The position numbers and the translations under genes are program-made. 15,000 bases of DNA from an uncultured Bacteroidales bacterium (GTDB taxonomy: Bacteria > Bacteroidota > Bacteroidia > Bacteroidales > Paludibacteraceae): NCBI GenBank assembly GCA_937901225.1, contig CALCGX010000039.1:1-15000 (forward strand), given 5' to 3'. The notes under the pieces were generated by a model, which saw only the letters and a list, made by a program, of their open reading frames with translations, ran no database searches and had not been told where the DNA came from. Shown piece by piece: positions 1 to 7,838 of the stretch; position 1 is the stretch's first letter, and every line of letters starts with the position of its first letter.

Positions 1-51
1 AGCATCTGCCTTACAAGCAGAGGGTCGGCGGTTCGAATCCGTCAACGCCCA
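1..51 (+). tRNA. tRNA-Val (anticodon UAC), 3' part only
   Basis: The 5' half lies outside the window. The anticodon arm is complete: stem 5-9 (TCTGC) pairs with 17-21 (GCAGA) around the loop 10-16 (CTTACAA), giving anticodon TAC at 12-14, which reads the valine codon GUA. The T-arm is 27-31 (GGCGG) paired with 39-43 (CCGTC, one G-U) around TTCGAAT. The 3' acceptor strand AACGCCC is at 44-50 and the discriminator A is at 51. The terminal CCA is not fully encoded (ACAA follows), so it would be added after transcription. A hairpin terminator follows closely. The identity call is firm from the anticodon loop; the missing 5' end cannot be checked. Confidence 0.93.
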
Positions 52-55
52 CAAA
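36..55 (+). repeat. Direct repeat copy 1, within tRNA-Val 3' end
   Basis: The 20-nt string starting AATCCGTCAACG and ending CCCACAAA covers the end of the T-loop, the T-stem, the acceptor strand and the first bases beyond the tRNA. It is repeated exactly at 220-239. tRNA 3' ends of this kind are classic attachment sites for tyrosine-recombinase elements. See the partner copy. Confidence 0.85.
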
Positions 56-61
56 CAAACT

Positions 62-89
62 AAAAGGACATCATTGATGTCCTTTTTTT
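62..89 (+). terminator. Rho-independent terminator after tRNA-Val
   Basis: Inverted repeat AAAAGGACAT (62-71) and ATGTCCTTTT (77-86) around a 5-nt loop, running into a T tract that ends at 89. It begins about 10 nt after the tRNA 3' end. Confidence 0.85.
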
Positions 90-219
90 GTTACTTATAA
101 CAGACAATAGTTTACTAATTTGGATGTTGTAAGCGACAAAAAGGATAGGCTGCAAGCCTTTCAGTATGTTTGTGCTTTAATTCCCCGAAGGGTATAGGTA
201 TTGGGAGCGAAGCGAGACC

Positions 220-239
220 AATCCGTCAACGCCCACAAA
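220..239 (+). repeat. Direct repeat copy 2: displaced tRNA-Val 3' end
   Basis: Exact 20-nt copy of 36-55 with no recognisable tRNA upstream of it. Identity stops at 220, and the preceding bases (GAGCGAAGCGAGACC) do not fold as a D-arm or anticodon arm. Like the true tRNA, it is followed at once by a terminator. It could be the leftover of a second tandem tRNA-Val whose 5' part was deleted, or a vestigial attachment site (attL/attR-like) left after loss of an integrated element. The sequence alone does not decide between these. Confidence 0.75.
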
Positions 240-275
240 AGATTGGTTAACAGATTGTTAATCAATCTTTTTTTA
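237..275 (+). terminator. Rho-independent terminator after the displaced tRNA end
   Basis: GATTGGTTAAC (241-251) pairs with GTTAATCAATC (257-267) with one G-U pair, around a 5-nt loop. It is preceded by AAAA and followed by a run of T residues to about 273. Its sequence differs from the first terminator, so the two tRNA-end/terminator units are not simply a recent whole duplication. Confidence 0.8.
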
Positions 276-314
276 TTCACTCACGACAGATTTCCGACAT
301 TTTTGGATATAAAG

Positions 315-351
315 TTTTCCTCCGTTGTTTTGAACATACAACGGAGGAAAA
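315..351 (-). terminator. Terminator of glnN
   Basis: Perfect 14-bp inverted repeat, 315-328 and 338-351, around a 9-nt loop, 36 nt downstream of the glnN stop on the minus strand. The stem is GC-rich in its middle with A/T tails on both sides, so the T-run needed for termination comes largely from the stem itself. It may also stop transcription arriving from the tRNA side. Confidence 0.75.
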
Positions 352-387
352 TCTTAGAAGAGTAAACATAAATCTCAATCAGTGCTA

Positions 388-2571
388 TCAATGTATAAAT
401 AGCAACTCGCGGTATTTAGGAAGTGGCCACAGCTGATCATCGATAACCATCTCAAGGTCGTCCACATGACTGCGAACATTTTCCATCAGCGGTACCACTT
501 TATCATGAAAAGTGATAGCACGTTCTCGTTGATTATCTATATGGTTCGCATGCGCGCGTTCTCGATTCATTTCCTCTACCCTAGCCACAATAGCACCAGT
601 ATGATTCTCAATGCGGCGAATGAGCTGCATATCTTGTTCGTTAAGTGCAGCAGCATCGCTCTCGCTGAAGACTTGCTTCACCCCCACGACCTTTTGTAAC
701 AAGACATTTTGGTAGCGTTTTGCAGCAGGAATGATATGGTTGATAACCAAGTCTCCTAGCACACGTGACTCGATTTGCAGTTTCATGGAATAGTTTTCCC
801 ATTTTACCTCGCTTCTAGCAAGCAATTCGGCACGATTAAGCACCCCTGTAGAGCCAAACATCTGCACACTCTCCTCTCTGAGGTATTGGTCAATCATGAC
901 TGGTACACTAGTCTCGATGTCGAGTCCACGGCGCTCTGCCTCTTGTTGCCACTCCTCGCTATAACCATTGCCATCGAAGCGAATATCGCGGCACTCCTTC
1001 AGGTAGCGTTTAATTACAGTAAACAATGCACGCTCCTTGGCTTCGCCCTTAGCGATGAGCGCATCCACCTCCTCGCGGAAAAGGTTGAGTTGCTCCGCAA
1101 CAGTAGCATTGAGTGCCAAGACTGCGGCACCACAGTTAGCCGATGAACCCACGGCACGGAACTCAAAACGATTACCCGTAAAGGCGAATGGCGAAGTACG
1201 ATTACGGTCGGTATTATCCAGCAGAATTTCTGGTATATTACCCACACCAAGTTTCATCTCTTTCTTAGCATTGATGATAATCCCCTTGTCCACATCGGCA
1301 TGCTCAATTTGGTCAAGTGCCTCGTTGATCTGCGTACCTAGGAAGACACTGATGATAGCAGGAGGTGCCTCGTGTCCGCCCAAACGGTGGGCATTGGTAG
1401 CAGAAGCTATAGACGCCTTTAGCAGACCATTATGGCGATGCACCGCCTTCAAGACATTCACAAGAAAAGTAACAAACTGCAAGTTATGATATGGATTCTT
1501 ACCTGGTGCTAGGAGATTCACGCCCGTATTCGTACCAAGCGACCAGTTGCAGTGCTTACCGCTACCATTCACGCCACCAAAAGGTTTCTCGTGAAAGAGC
1601 ACTCGGAATTGATGATGGTGCGCTACTTGCTCCATGAGCGACATTAGGAGTTGATTGTGATCACTACCAAGATTGGCTTCTTCATAGATTGGCGCCAACT
1701 CAAATTGGTTTGGAGCCACCTCGTTGTGGCGAGTCTTGATAGGAATGCCTAATTTGAGGGCCTCTTGTTCGAGCTCAGTTTTAAATGCTAACACGCGCTC
1801 AGGTATAGTACCAAGATAATGATCATCCAGTTGTTGGCTCTTGCTGGCATAATGGCCCATGAGCGTACGACCAGTCATTAAGAGATCGGGGCGAGCATTG
1901 TAAAGAGCTTCATCAACAAGGAAATACTCTTGCTCAGTGCCCAAATAGGTATATACGCGTTTGACATTCTTATCAAAATAATTCGCAACTGCAGTTGCTG
2001 CTTTTCCTACCGCAGTGATAGAACGCAATAGAGGAGTCTTATAGTCGAGCGCCTCACCTGTATATGCTACAAAGATAGTAGGAATACATAGGCGGTCGCC
2101 TATCACAAACGCAGGCGACGAAGGATCCCATGCCGAGTATCCACGCGCCTCGAACGTATTACGAATACCACCATTAGGAAAAGATGAGGCATCTGGCTCT
2201 TGCTGATAGAGAACAGAACCAGAGAATTTCTCCATTGGCACACCTTTCTCATCAAAGTCAAAAAAAGCATCGTGTTTCTCTGCAGTACCACCAGTCAATG
2301 GTTGAAACCAGTGGGTATAGTGGGTAGCGCCCAATTCCATCGCCCATTTCTTCATACCAATAGCCACACTATTGGCTATGTCACGACTGAGAGTCTTCTC
2401 GTTGTCCATTAGGTCGAATAGTTCCTCCACGATATTGCTGGCAATATACTCCTTCATCTTCTCTCGTGTAAACACATTCTGCGAGAAGATAACACTAGCA
2501 CGATGAGTAGTGGTTACATGTTGTGGCTGATGCGCCCAAGCAGTCCTTAAAGCTTCAAAACGGACATTCAT
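388..2571 (-). CDS. glnN: Type III glutamine synthetase (GSIII)
   Basis: 727 residues, the expected length for GSIII, the large dodecameric glutamine synthetase common in Bacteroidota. It makes glutamine from glutamate, ammonia and ATP in the cytoplasm and is the main ammonia-assimilating enzyme. Family signatures are intact: THWFQPLTGGTAEKHDAF (86-103), the metal-binding GTEQEYF (211-217), RHNEVAPNQFELAP (281-294), the glycine-rich EKPFGGVNGSGKHCNWS stretch (328-344), and DRNRTSPFAFTGNRFEF (455-471). The N-terminal region and the long C-terminal helical extension are both present, so it appears functional. The ATG at 2569-2571 is 48 nt downstream of a good -7 element, which supports the start. 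It is transcribed alone, divergent from nusB, and ends in a strong hairpin. Confidence 0.96.
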   Translation of the reverse strand: MNVRFEALRTAWAHQPQHVTTTHRASVIFSQNVFTREKMKEYIASNIVEELFDLMDNEKTLSRDIANSVAIGMKKWAMELGATHYTHWFQPLTGGTAEKHDAFFDFDEKGVPMEKFSGSVLYQQEPDASSFPNGGIRNTFEARGYSAWDPSSPAFVIGDRLCIPTIFVAYTGEALDYKTPLLRSITAVGKAATAVANYFDKNVKRVYTYLGTEQEYFLVDEALYNARPDLLMTGRTLMGHYASKSQQLDDHYLGTIPERVLAFKTELEQEALKLGIPIKTRHNEVAPNQFELAPIYEEANLGSDHNQLLMSLMEQVAHHHQFRVLFHEKPFGGVNGSGKHCNWSLGTNTGVNLLAPGKNPYHNLQFVTFLVNVLKAVHRHNGLLKASIASATNAHRLGGHEAPPAIISVFLGTQINEALDQIEHADVDKGIIINAKKEMKLGVGNIPEILLDNTDRNRTSPFAFTGNRFEFRAVGSSANCGAAVLALNATVAEQLNLFREEVDALIAKGEAKERALFTVIKRYLKECRDIRFDGNGYSEEWQQEAERRGLDIETSVPVMIDQYLREESVQMFGSTGVLNRAELLARSEVKWENYSMKLQIESRVLGDLVINHIIPAAKRYQNVLLQKVVGVKQVFSESDAAALNEQDMQLIRRIENHTGAIVARVEEMNRERAHANHIDNQRERAITFHDKVVPLMENVRSHVDDLEMVIDDQLWPLPKYRELLFIH

Positions 2572-2619
2572 TTTACGCTATTTTTTTTATTTAATCGGAT
2601 TATTTTTCAAAAACAACCA

Positions 2620-2651
2620 CAAAAGTACTACTTTTTTCGCAAAAGACCAAA
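2620..2651 (-). promoter_or_regulatory. Bacteroidota-type promoter for glnN
   Basis: Read on the minus strand, TTTG (2648-2651) is followed after exactly 20 nt by TACTTTTG (2620-2627). This matches the Bacteroides consensus TTTG-N19/20-TAnnTTTG used by its atypical primary sigma factor. Transcription would begin roughly 40 nt before the glnN start codon. Confidence 0.75.
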
Positions 2652-2815
2652 TATTTTTACATTTATAGCATATTTTCTACCTAAAAATCACAAAAACACA
2701 TCTAATTATACATTTCCTGCCCACTCACTTCATATACAACAAGCATAGAAACAAAGGAACCAAATATTTTGAGCAATATGTTCAACATCTACCATTTTTC
2801 AAAAAAAGGTGCTCG

Positions 2816-2851
2816 TTTGCTTGCGCATGTGCAGTTTTTTTTGTACCTTTG
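2816..2851 (+). promoter_or_regulatory. Bacteroidota-type promoter for the nusB gene block
   Basis: TACCTTTG (2844-2851), followed by CA, is a strong match to the TAnnTTTG -7 element. The nearest upstream TTTG (2816-2819) is 24 nt away, longer than the usual 19-21, so the -33 part is weak or absent. The start codon of nusB lies 23 nt after the -7 box, giving a short leader. It probably drives the co-directional genes that follow. Confidence 0.65.
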
Positions 2852-2874
2852 CAGCGTAAAAGCGAACATTGATT

Positions 2875-3822
2875 ATGATAAATCGAACATTAGTTAGAAC
2901 CAAAGTCGTTCAGACACTCTTTGCGCACTACAAGGGTAGTGATCACACCTCCTTATCTGCACGCAAAACTTTGCTCAACAAGTTCTCCAGCACGTACAGT
3001 CTGTACATGATGATGCTGAGTTTTGCAGATGAACTCACCACTTATGCAGAGGAGCAAATTGCAGAAAACCAACGTCGTGCAACCGTTCTCCATCAAACCT
3101 ACAATGCCAATCGCAATTTTGTAAACAATCGCATCGCACAGCAGTTGTTTAACAATCGCCGTCTCCGTAATTATATGGAGAATGAGCATTTGCGTTGGGA
3201 TGTTGGAATGTCAGCAGTAGAATATACCTACAAAATGCTGATTGACAGTCCATTCTACAAAGAGTTTATGGAATTAGAAGCTCCCACCTATGAGGATGAG
3301 AAGACCTTATGGCGTAAGATATATGGCACATTGCTACTCGAAAGCGAAGAACTTACATCTGCCCTCGAAGAAATGGAAGTAGCACTTGATCATGAGGGTT
3401 GGACTACCGACATTGATATGGTCATCACATACGTAATCAAAACTATCAAGCGTTTCAAAGCTAGCGATGGCGATGAGTTACCATTATTGGACATGTTTGG
3501 TTCCGAAGAGGAGTTGACCTTCGCCAAAGACCTATTGCATTGGAGCATTGAGCAATCAGAAGAAAACAAGTCATTGATAGCCAAATCATTGCAAAACTGG
3601 GAGGCTGATCGTGTAGCATATATGGATCAAATCATCCTTCTCGTAGCATTGGCAGAAATCCGCAACTGCAACGAGATTGCACTAGAGATTTCAATGAACG
3701 AATATATTGAAATCGCCAAAGAATATTCCAGCGACAAGAGCTACGTATTTATCAATGGCGTCCTCAACCGCATTGTAAACGACTTGCGCGCTGACAATCA
3801 GCTCTTCAAAGTGATTAGATAA
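2875..3822 (+). CDS. nusB: Transcription antitermination factor NusB
   Basis: 315 residues from the ATG at 2875. A TTG two codons earlier (2869) is in frame but is the less likely start. NusB binds boxA RNA with NusE (S10) and supports antitermination, chiefly on rRNA operons. The N-terminus (INRTLVRTKVVQTLFAHYKG) matches the long Bacteroidota NusB form, which carries an extra helical region absent from the roughly 140-residue E. coli protein. The classic NusB core lies in the C-terminal half (about 180-315), ending in SYVFINGVLNRIVNDL, where the FINGVL stretch is diagnostic. First gene of a tight block; yajC follows after 31 nt, the usual Bacteroidota order. Confidence 0.93.
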   Translation: MINRTLVRTKVVQTLFAHYKGSDHTSLSARKTLLNKFSSTYSLYMMMLSFADELTTYAEEQIAENQRRATVLHQTYNANRNFVNNRIAQQLFNNRRLRNYMENEHLRWDVGMSAVEYTYKMLIDSPFYKEFMELEAPTYEDEKTLWRKIYGTLLLESEELTSALEEMEVALDHEGWTTDIDMVITYVIKTIKRFKASDGDELPLLDMFGSEEELTFAKDLLHWSIEQSEENKSLIAKSLQNWEADRVAYMDQIILLVALAEIRNCNEIALEISMNEYIEIAKEYSSDKSYVFINGVLNRIVNDLRADNQLFKVIR

Positions 3823-3853
3823 ATAACAAATCATATTAAAAATTCAAAACATT

Positions 3854-4204
3854 ATGTTAAACTTCATTTTTTTATTGGCACAAACAGCTACCCCTGCAGC
3901 TGCTGAAGGTGCACAACAACAAAGCGGTTGGTCATTCTGGGTGATGATGATCTTGATTTTCGTAGTGTTCTACTTCTTCATGATTCGCCCACAACAAAAG
4001 AAACAAAAAGAGTTGCAAAAACAACGTGATGCCCTCACCAAAGGCAGCAAGGTTATCACAGCTGGTGGCATCTATGGCAACATCAAAGAGGTACAAGAAA
4101 CTACATTCTTGATTGAAGTAGCTAAAGACGTTGTTATCAAAGTGGATAAAGGTAGTGTATATGTAGCTGCTGAAGATGTTCAGCAACAACAAGCACAAAA
4201 ATAA
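3854..4204 (+). CDS. yajC: Preprotein translocase subunit YajC
   Basis: 116 residues. YajC is a small inner-membrane partner of SecDF-YidC in Sec-dependent export. Residues 1-22 form a short hydrophobic/Ala-rich N-terminus. A single membrane segment spans about 26-43 (SFWVMMILIFVVFYFFMI) and is followed by the family-typical RPQQKKQKE motif (44-52). The cytoplasmic part contains GSKVITAGGIYGNIKEV, the best conserved piece of YajC, and the chain ends in a Gln-rich tail. It starts 31 nt after nusB and precedes the YbbR-like gene by 29 nt, so co-transcription is likely. Confidence 0.95.
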   Translation: MLNFIFLLAQTATPAAAEGAQQQSGWSFWVMMILIFVVFYFFMIRPQQKKQKELQKQRDALTKGSKVITAGGIYGNIKEVQETTFLIEVAKDVVIKVDKGSVYVAAEDVQQQQAQK

Positions 4205-4233
4205 TATCCAAAGCCCACAAAAGGGATTAATTT

Positions 4234-5199
4234 GTGTTTAACTTTGATCACATAAGCAAACTAGCCAAACGCCTATGGCTTTGGTTGCTGAGAAAAGATA
4301 TCCTTATCTTTCTCTTGTTTGTGGGAATAACCAGTATCTTTTGGTGGGGGCGTGCGATGTCCTCACCAAGAGATGTTGAAATTCACGTCCCTGTAACCTA
4401 TACAGGTGTTTCTGAGCAAATCGTATTTGAACAAACATTGCCTAAGATAATCACTTTGAGTGTACGCGACAACGGACGACAACTACGACAAATCGCTCAT
4501 CAACACCTCAACCTACACATCAACTTAAGTCCTTATCTATCAAGAGAAGAAGGAACAATTACCCTTTCCGCAGACATACTGCGTCCACGTCTGCAAGATT
4601 TATTGCCTGGTTCTACTACCATTCTGCAAATCGAACCTGAAACAATCGAATCTGCATACTACATACAACAAACCAAATTGGTGCCTGTAGTGGTACAATC
4701 GCAGGTTACTATTGCCTCTCAACATCAGTTAGATGGCGATAAACGTATTGTTCCCAATATGGTGCAAATATTTGGTAATCAAGATGCTATCGATACAATC
4801 TATTATGTCATGACAGATAGTATCCAAGTGACCAATTTGCGTGACTCCGTTCGCATAACAACCAATTTAATTACCCCTGAAGGTATTCGCATACACCCCA
4901 AGACTGTAGACGTGCTTTGGAAAGCCGAACCTTTTACTGAAAAAACATTTACCATCCCCGTGCAAGTGATTAACATACCAGAAGGCAAACACGTACGCCT
5001 ATTCCCACAGCAAGTGAATGTGGTAGTGCGCGTAGGTATTTCCCACTTTACCGAGGTGCAAGCCAATGATTTACAAGTCATTTGCCACTATCCTAAGCAG
5101 CAATGCAGCGCATTGCCCGTAGAAGTGCTAACAAACAACCCCTATATAACTAACATTCGTATATCCCCTTCATCGGTGGAATATTTAATTCATTTATAA
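4234..5199 (+). CDS. YbbR-like (CdaR-type) membrane-anchored protein
   Basis: 321 residues starting at GTG. The start is forced: an in-frame TAA lies at 4228-4230, and GTG 4234 is the next possible initiation codon, with GGGA 8 nt upstream. An N-terminal cytoplasmic stub is followed by one membrane helix (about 23-37, ILIFLLFVGITSIFW), then an extracytoplasmic part built of YbbR-like beta repeats (about 50-130, 145-215, 230-320; compare IHVPVTYTG and FTIPVQVINIP). In Firmicutes, YbbR/CdaR regulates the diadenylate cyclase CdaA. In Bacteroidota a nusB-yajC-YbbR order is common but the role is not established. Only 3 nt separate it from the next gene. Confidence 0.8.
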   Translation: MFNFDHISKLAKRLWLWLLRKDILIFLLFVGITSIFWWGRAMSSPRDVEIHVPVTYTGVSEQIVFEQTLPKIITLSVRDNGRQLRQIAHQHLNLHINLSPYLSREEGTITLSADILRPRLQDLLPGSTTILQIEPETIESAYYIQQTKLVPVVVQSQVTIASQHQLDGDKRIVPNMVQIFGNQDAIDTIYYVMTDSIQVTNLRDSVRITTNLITPEGIRIHPKTVDVLWKAEPFTEKTFTIPVQVINIPEGKHVRLFPQQVNVVVRVGISHFTEVQANDLQVICHYPKQQCSALPVEVLTNNPYITNIRISPSSVEYLIHL

Positions 5200-5202
5200 G
5201 TT

Positions 5203-6339
5203 ATGAAAAAGATTCAAATGGTAGATCTGCAAACGCAGTATCAACGTATCAAAGAAGATATTGACCGTGGTATTCAGTCCGTTATTGACTCTACTTCGTT
5301 TATCAAAGGTCCTGCTGTAGCATCGTTTCAAGCCAATTTGGAAGAGTACACTGGTGCGAAACATGTGATTCCTGTAGGCAATGGCACCGATGCACTGCAA
5401 ATTGCGCTGATGGCATTGGGATTAAAACCAGGCGATGAGGTAATCACTCCTACCTTTACGTTTATTGCTACTGCCGAAGTGGTAGCTTTGTTGGGACTGA
5501 AACCTGTTGTCGTGGATGTAGATTGGGATACGATGAATATATCAATTGATGCCTTGCGCCAAGCCATTACCCCTAAGACCAAAGCCATTGTACCAGTACA
5601 CCTCTTCGGCCAATGCGCTGATATGGAGGCAATTATGGAGATTGCTAAGGAACACAATCTATACGTGATAGAAGATGCATGCCAAGCCATTGGTTCGGTA
5701 TATACCTTCGCAGACGGTACACAAAAGCAAGCTGCTACCATTGGAGATATTGGTTGCACTAGTTTCTTCCCATCAAAAAATCTTGGTTGCTATGGTGATG
5801 GCGGTGCTATATTCACCAATGATGGTGAGCTTGCAGCCAAGATGCGTGCAATTGCCAATCATGGTATGGTTGTACGCTATTACCACGATACTGTAGGCGT
5901 TAACTCACGCTTGGATAGTATCCAAGCAGCCATTTTGGATGCCAAGTTGCCTCACCTCAATGAGTATATTACTGCGCGTCAAGCGGCGGCAGCTTATTAC
6001 GACAAAGCATTTGCCAACCATCCACATATCTTGACACCTGTTCGTAGCGAGCGCTCTACGCACGTATTCCATCAATACACACTACGCCTCATCGACGTGG
6101 ATCGCGATGCACTGCGCAACGCCTTGGCAGAGGCGGGCATACCAGCAATGATCTACTATCCTGTGCCACTACATATGCAAAAAGCATACCAAGATCCTCG
6201 CTACAAAGTAGGCGATTTCCCAGTGGCAGAACGATTGGCTGCATGTGTATTGTCCTTGCCAATGCACACTGAATTGGATGAAGAGCAATTAGCATACATT
6301 ACCGAGCACGTGCTGAAATCTCTCAATGCACAACACTAA
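5203..6339 (+). CDS. DegT/DnrJ/EryC1/StrS-family PLP aminotransferase
   Basis: 378 residues, typical of sugar aminotransferases that convert nucleotide-linked keto-sugars to amino-sugars for polysaccharide or glycan synthesis. Visible signatures are the N-terminal MVDLQTQY, the cofactor-phosphate loop VGNGTDAL (58-65), EDACQAIG with the PLP-pyridine aspartate D158 (157-164), and SFFPSKNLGCYGDGG with the Schiff-base lysine at K192 (nt 5776-5778). NSRLDSIQAAIL follows. The enzyme looks intact. It resembles the WbpE/DesV-like branch, but the substrate cannot be read from sequence. No other sugar-nucleotide gene is nearby, so its partner enzymes must be encoded elsewhere. It sits between the YbbR-like gene (3-nt gap) and rpoN (14-nt gap). 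Confidence 0.92.
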   Translation: MKKIQMVDLQTQYQRIKEDIDRGIQSVIDSTSFIKGPAVASFQANLEEYTGAKHVIPVGNGTDALQIALMALGLKPGDEVITPTFTFIATAEVVALLGLKPVVVDVDWDTMNISIDALRQAITPKTKAIVPVHLFGQCADMEAIMEIAKEHNLYVIEDACQAIGSVYTFADGTQKQAATIGDIGCTSFFPSKNLGCYGDGGAIFTNDGELAAKMRAIANHGMVVRYYHDTVGVNSRLDSIQAAILDAKLPHLNEYITARQAAAAYYDKAFANHPHILTPVRSERSTHVFHQYTLRLIDVDRDALRNALAEAGIPAMIYYPVPLHMQKAYQDPRYKVGDFPVAERLAACVLSLPMHTELDEEQLAYITEHVLKSLNAQH

Positions 6340-6353
6340 ATACCCAATCCACC

Positions 6354-7817
6354 ATGGCTACCTCACTGACCTTATCGCAACAACTCAAGCAACAGCTAAA
6401 GCTCTCGCCTGCACAAATTCAAGCTATGCGATTGCTAGAAGTACCTGCTTGCGAATTGCAGGCATGTATCAATGAGGAGTTGCAAAAGAATCCTGCACTC
6501 GAAGAAGGGATGGACCAAAATGCAGAAGTGGAACTCAACGATACCAATCTGCAAGATGAGTACACCAATCCGCTGCAAAACGATGACTTCAACTACGATG
6601 ATTACGTGCAAGACGATGACATGCACGAATCATCTTTCTCCACTGGTGGTCGCGCCCATGAAGATATCCCATTCTCCATGGGAACAAGTTTTGCGGAATA
6701 CCTCAAATCACAAATCTATCTCACAAAGATGGATAAACCCGACCGCCATATTGCTAAGTTTGTGGTTGGAAACATTGACGAAGATGGATATTTACGCCGA
6801 ACAGTAGAAGAGTTAGTGGACGATTTAAGTTTTCGCGAGGGATTGCAAGTCACCGATGAGAAGATGTACGAGATTGTAGAACAAGTCAAGCAGTTCGACC
6901 CTGATGGTGTGGGTGCCTACGATTTGCAAGAGTGTCTACTAATACAATTGCGAAAGAAGGAACCAACCACTGCAATCTCTCTGGCTATCAACATATTAGA
7001 AAATCACTTCGATTCCTTCAGTAATCGTAAATATGCCAAGATTATGCAGCGTATGGATATTACTGAAGAGCAACTCAAGCAGGCTACGGCCGAGATTATC
7101 CGCCTCAATCCTCGCCCTGGAAGTGCATGGATTGGCACTGTGGTTGAACGCAATCAGTCAATAATTATCCCAGACTTCATCATTGAGCAAGAGGACAATG
7201 ATCTTACCATTACTATCAATCAAGGCAATATACCCGAATTGCATATCTCTGCCGACTATCAGCAGATGCTTGAAGCATACTCGCATCCTGAGTCACAAAA
7301 TAGTGCACAGATACGTGAAGCTGCGCGCTTTGTGAAGACTAACGTGGAGAATGCTAAGTATTTTATCGATGCTATTCGCCAACGCAACGAAACTATGATG
7401 CGCACTATCGAAGTACTGGTAGCATTACAGCGTGACTTCTTTTTGCAAGGCGACAGCATGTATCTCAAACCGCTGACACTCAAGGATGTAGCTGATCGTA
7501 CCGGGTACGATGTGTCCACTATTTCACGCACTTTTTCCAACAAATACGTACAAACCGAATTTGGTGTTTTCCCGCTCAAATTCTTCTTCTCTGATAAGAT
7601 TGTCAATAGCCAAGGCAATGAAATTTCTACGCGAGAGATCAAGCAAAAGCTGCGTGAGGTGATTGAGCAAGAGGATAAGACCAATCCTATTACCGATGAT
7701 CAATTAGTGACTATCATGCACGAGTCGGGCTACCCTATCGCACGACGCACTGTGGCCAAGTACCGCGAACAGATGAATATCCCTGTAGCGCGTATTCGCC
7801 GACAACTGCTGAAGTAA
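6354..7817 (+). CDS. rpoN: RNA polymerase sigma-54 factor RpoN
   Basis: 487 residues. Sigma-54 directs RNA polymerase to -24/-12 promoters that need AAA+ activators. All regions are visible: Gln-rich region I (1-50, SLTLSQQLKQQLKLSPAQIQ and ELQKNPALEE), a very acidic region II (about 51-104), the core-binding domain (about 105-300, with NIDEDGYLRRT at 140-150), the helix-turn-helix LTLKDVADRTGYDVSTISR (374-392), and the RpoN box ARRTVAKYRE (463-472) that reads the -24 element. The length is normal and the box is intact. It starts 14 nt after the aminotransferase stop. No sigma-54 activator gene is in the window. Confidence 0.97.
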   Translation: MATSLTLSQQLKQQLKLSPAQIQAMRLLEVPACELQACINEELQKNPALEEGMDQNAEVELNDTNLQDEYTNPLQNDDFNYDDYVQDDDMHESSFSTGGRAHEDIPFSMGTSFAEYLKSQIYLTKMDKPDRHIAKFVVGNIDEDGYLRRTVEELVDDLSFREGLQVTDEKMYEIVEQVKQFDPDGVGAYDLQECLLIQLRKKEPTTAISLAINILENHFDSFSNRKYAKIMQRMDITEEQLKQATAEIIRLNPRPGSAWIGTVVERNQSIIIPDFIIEQEDNDLTITINQGNIPELHISADYQQMLEAYSHPESQNSAQIREAARFVKTNVENAKYFIDAIRQRNETMMRTIEVLVALQRDFFLQGDSMYLKPLTLKDVADRTGYDVSTISRTFSNKYVQTEFGVFPLKFFFSDKIVNSQGNEISTREIKQKLREVIEQEDKTNPITDDQLVTIMHESGYPIARRTVAKYREQMNIPVARIRRQLLK

Positions 7818-7838
7818 TGCTTTTGCACCCACAAAAAC

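Larger units (their letters stand above)
52..387. other. Gene-free spacer between tRNA-Val and glnN
   Basis: No credible protein gene is seen. The stretch holds, in order: the tRNA terminator, an AT-rich segment (about 90-180), a short mirror-symmetric stretch GAGCGAAGCGAG (205-216), a second copy of the tRNA 3' end (220-239), a second terminator (about 237-274), and the glnN terminator (315-351). There is no integrase or transposase remnant that I can recognise. Confidence 0.7.
2572..2874. other. Divergent intergenic region between glnN and nusB
   Basis: AT-rich region of about 300 nt holding two back-to-back promoters (2620-2651 for glnN, 2816-2851 for nusB). Between them (about 2655-2810) I see only A/T-rich sequence with short A and T runs. 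No ORF, clear operator palindrome or folded RNA stands out. Confidence 0.7.

Noticed and set aside
205..216. Mirror-symmetric GAGCGAAGCGAG beside the displaced tRNA end as a recombinase core site
   Set aside because: It is a mirror rather than an inverted repeat, so it forms no dyad, and it has no second copy near the true tRNA.
466..1489. Plus-strand open frames inside the glnN region (up to 150 codons)
   Set aside because: They lie opposite an intact, well-conserved glutamine synthetase and their translations show no family resemblance.
2869..2874. TTG start two codons before the nusB ATG
   Set aside because: ATG at 2875 gives the standard INRTL N-terminus, and there is no reason to prefer the rarer codon.
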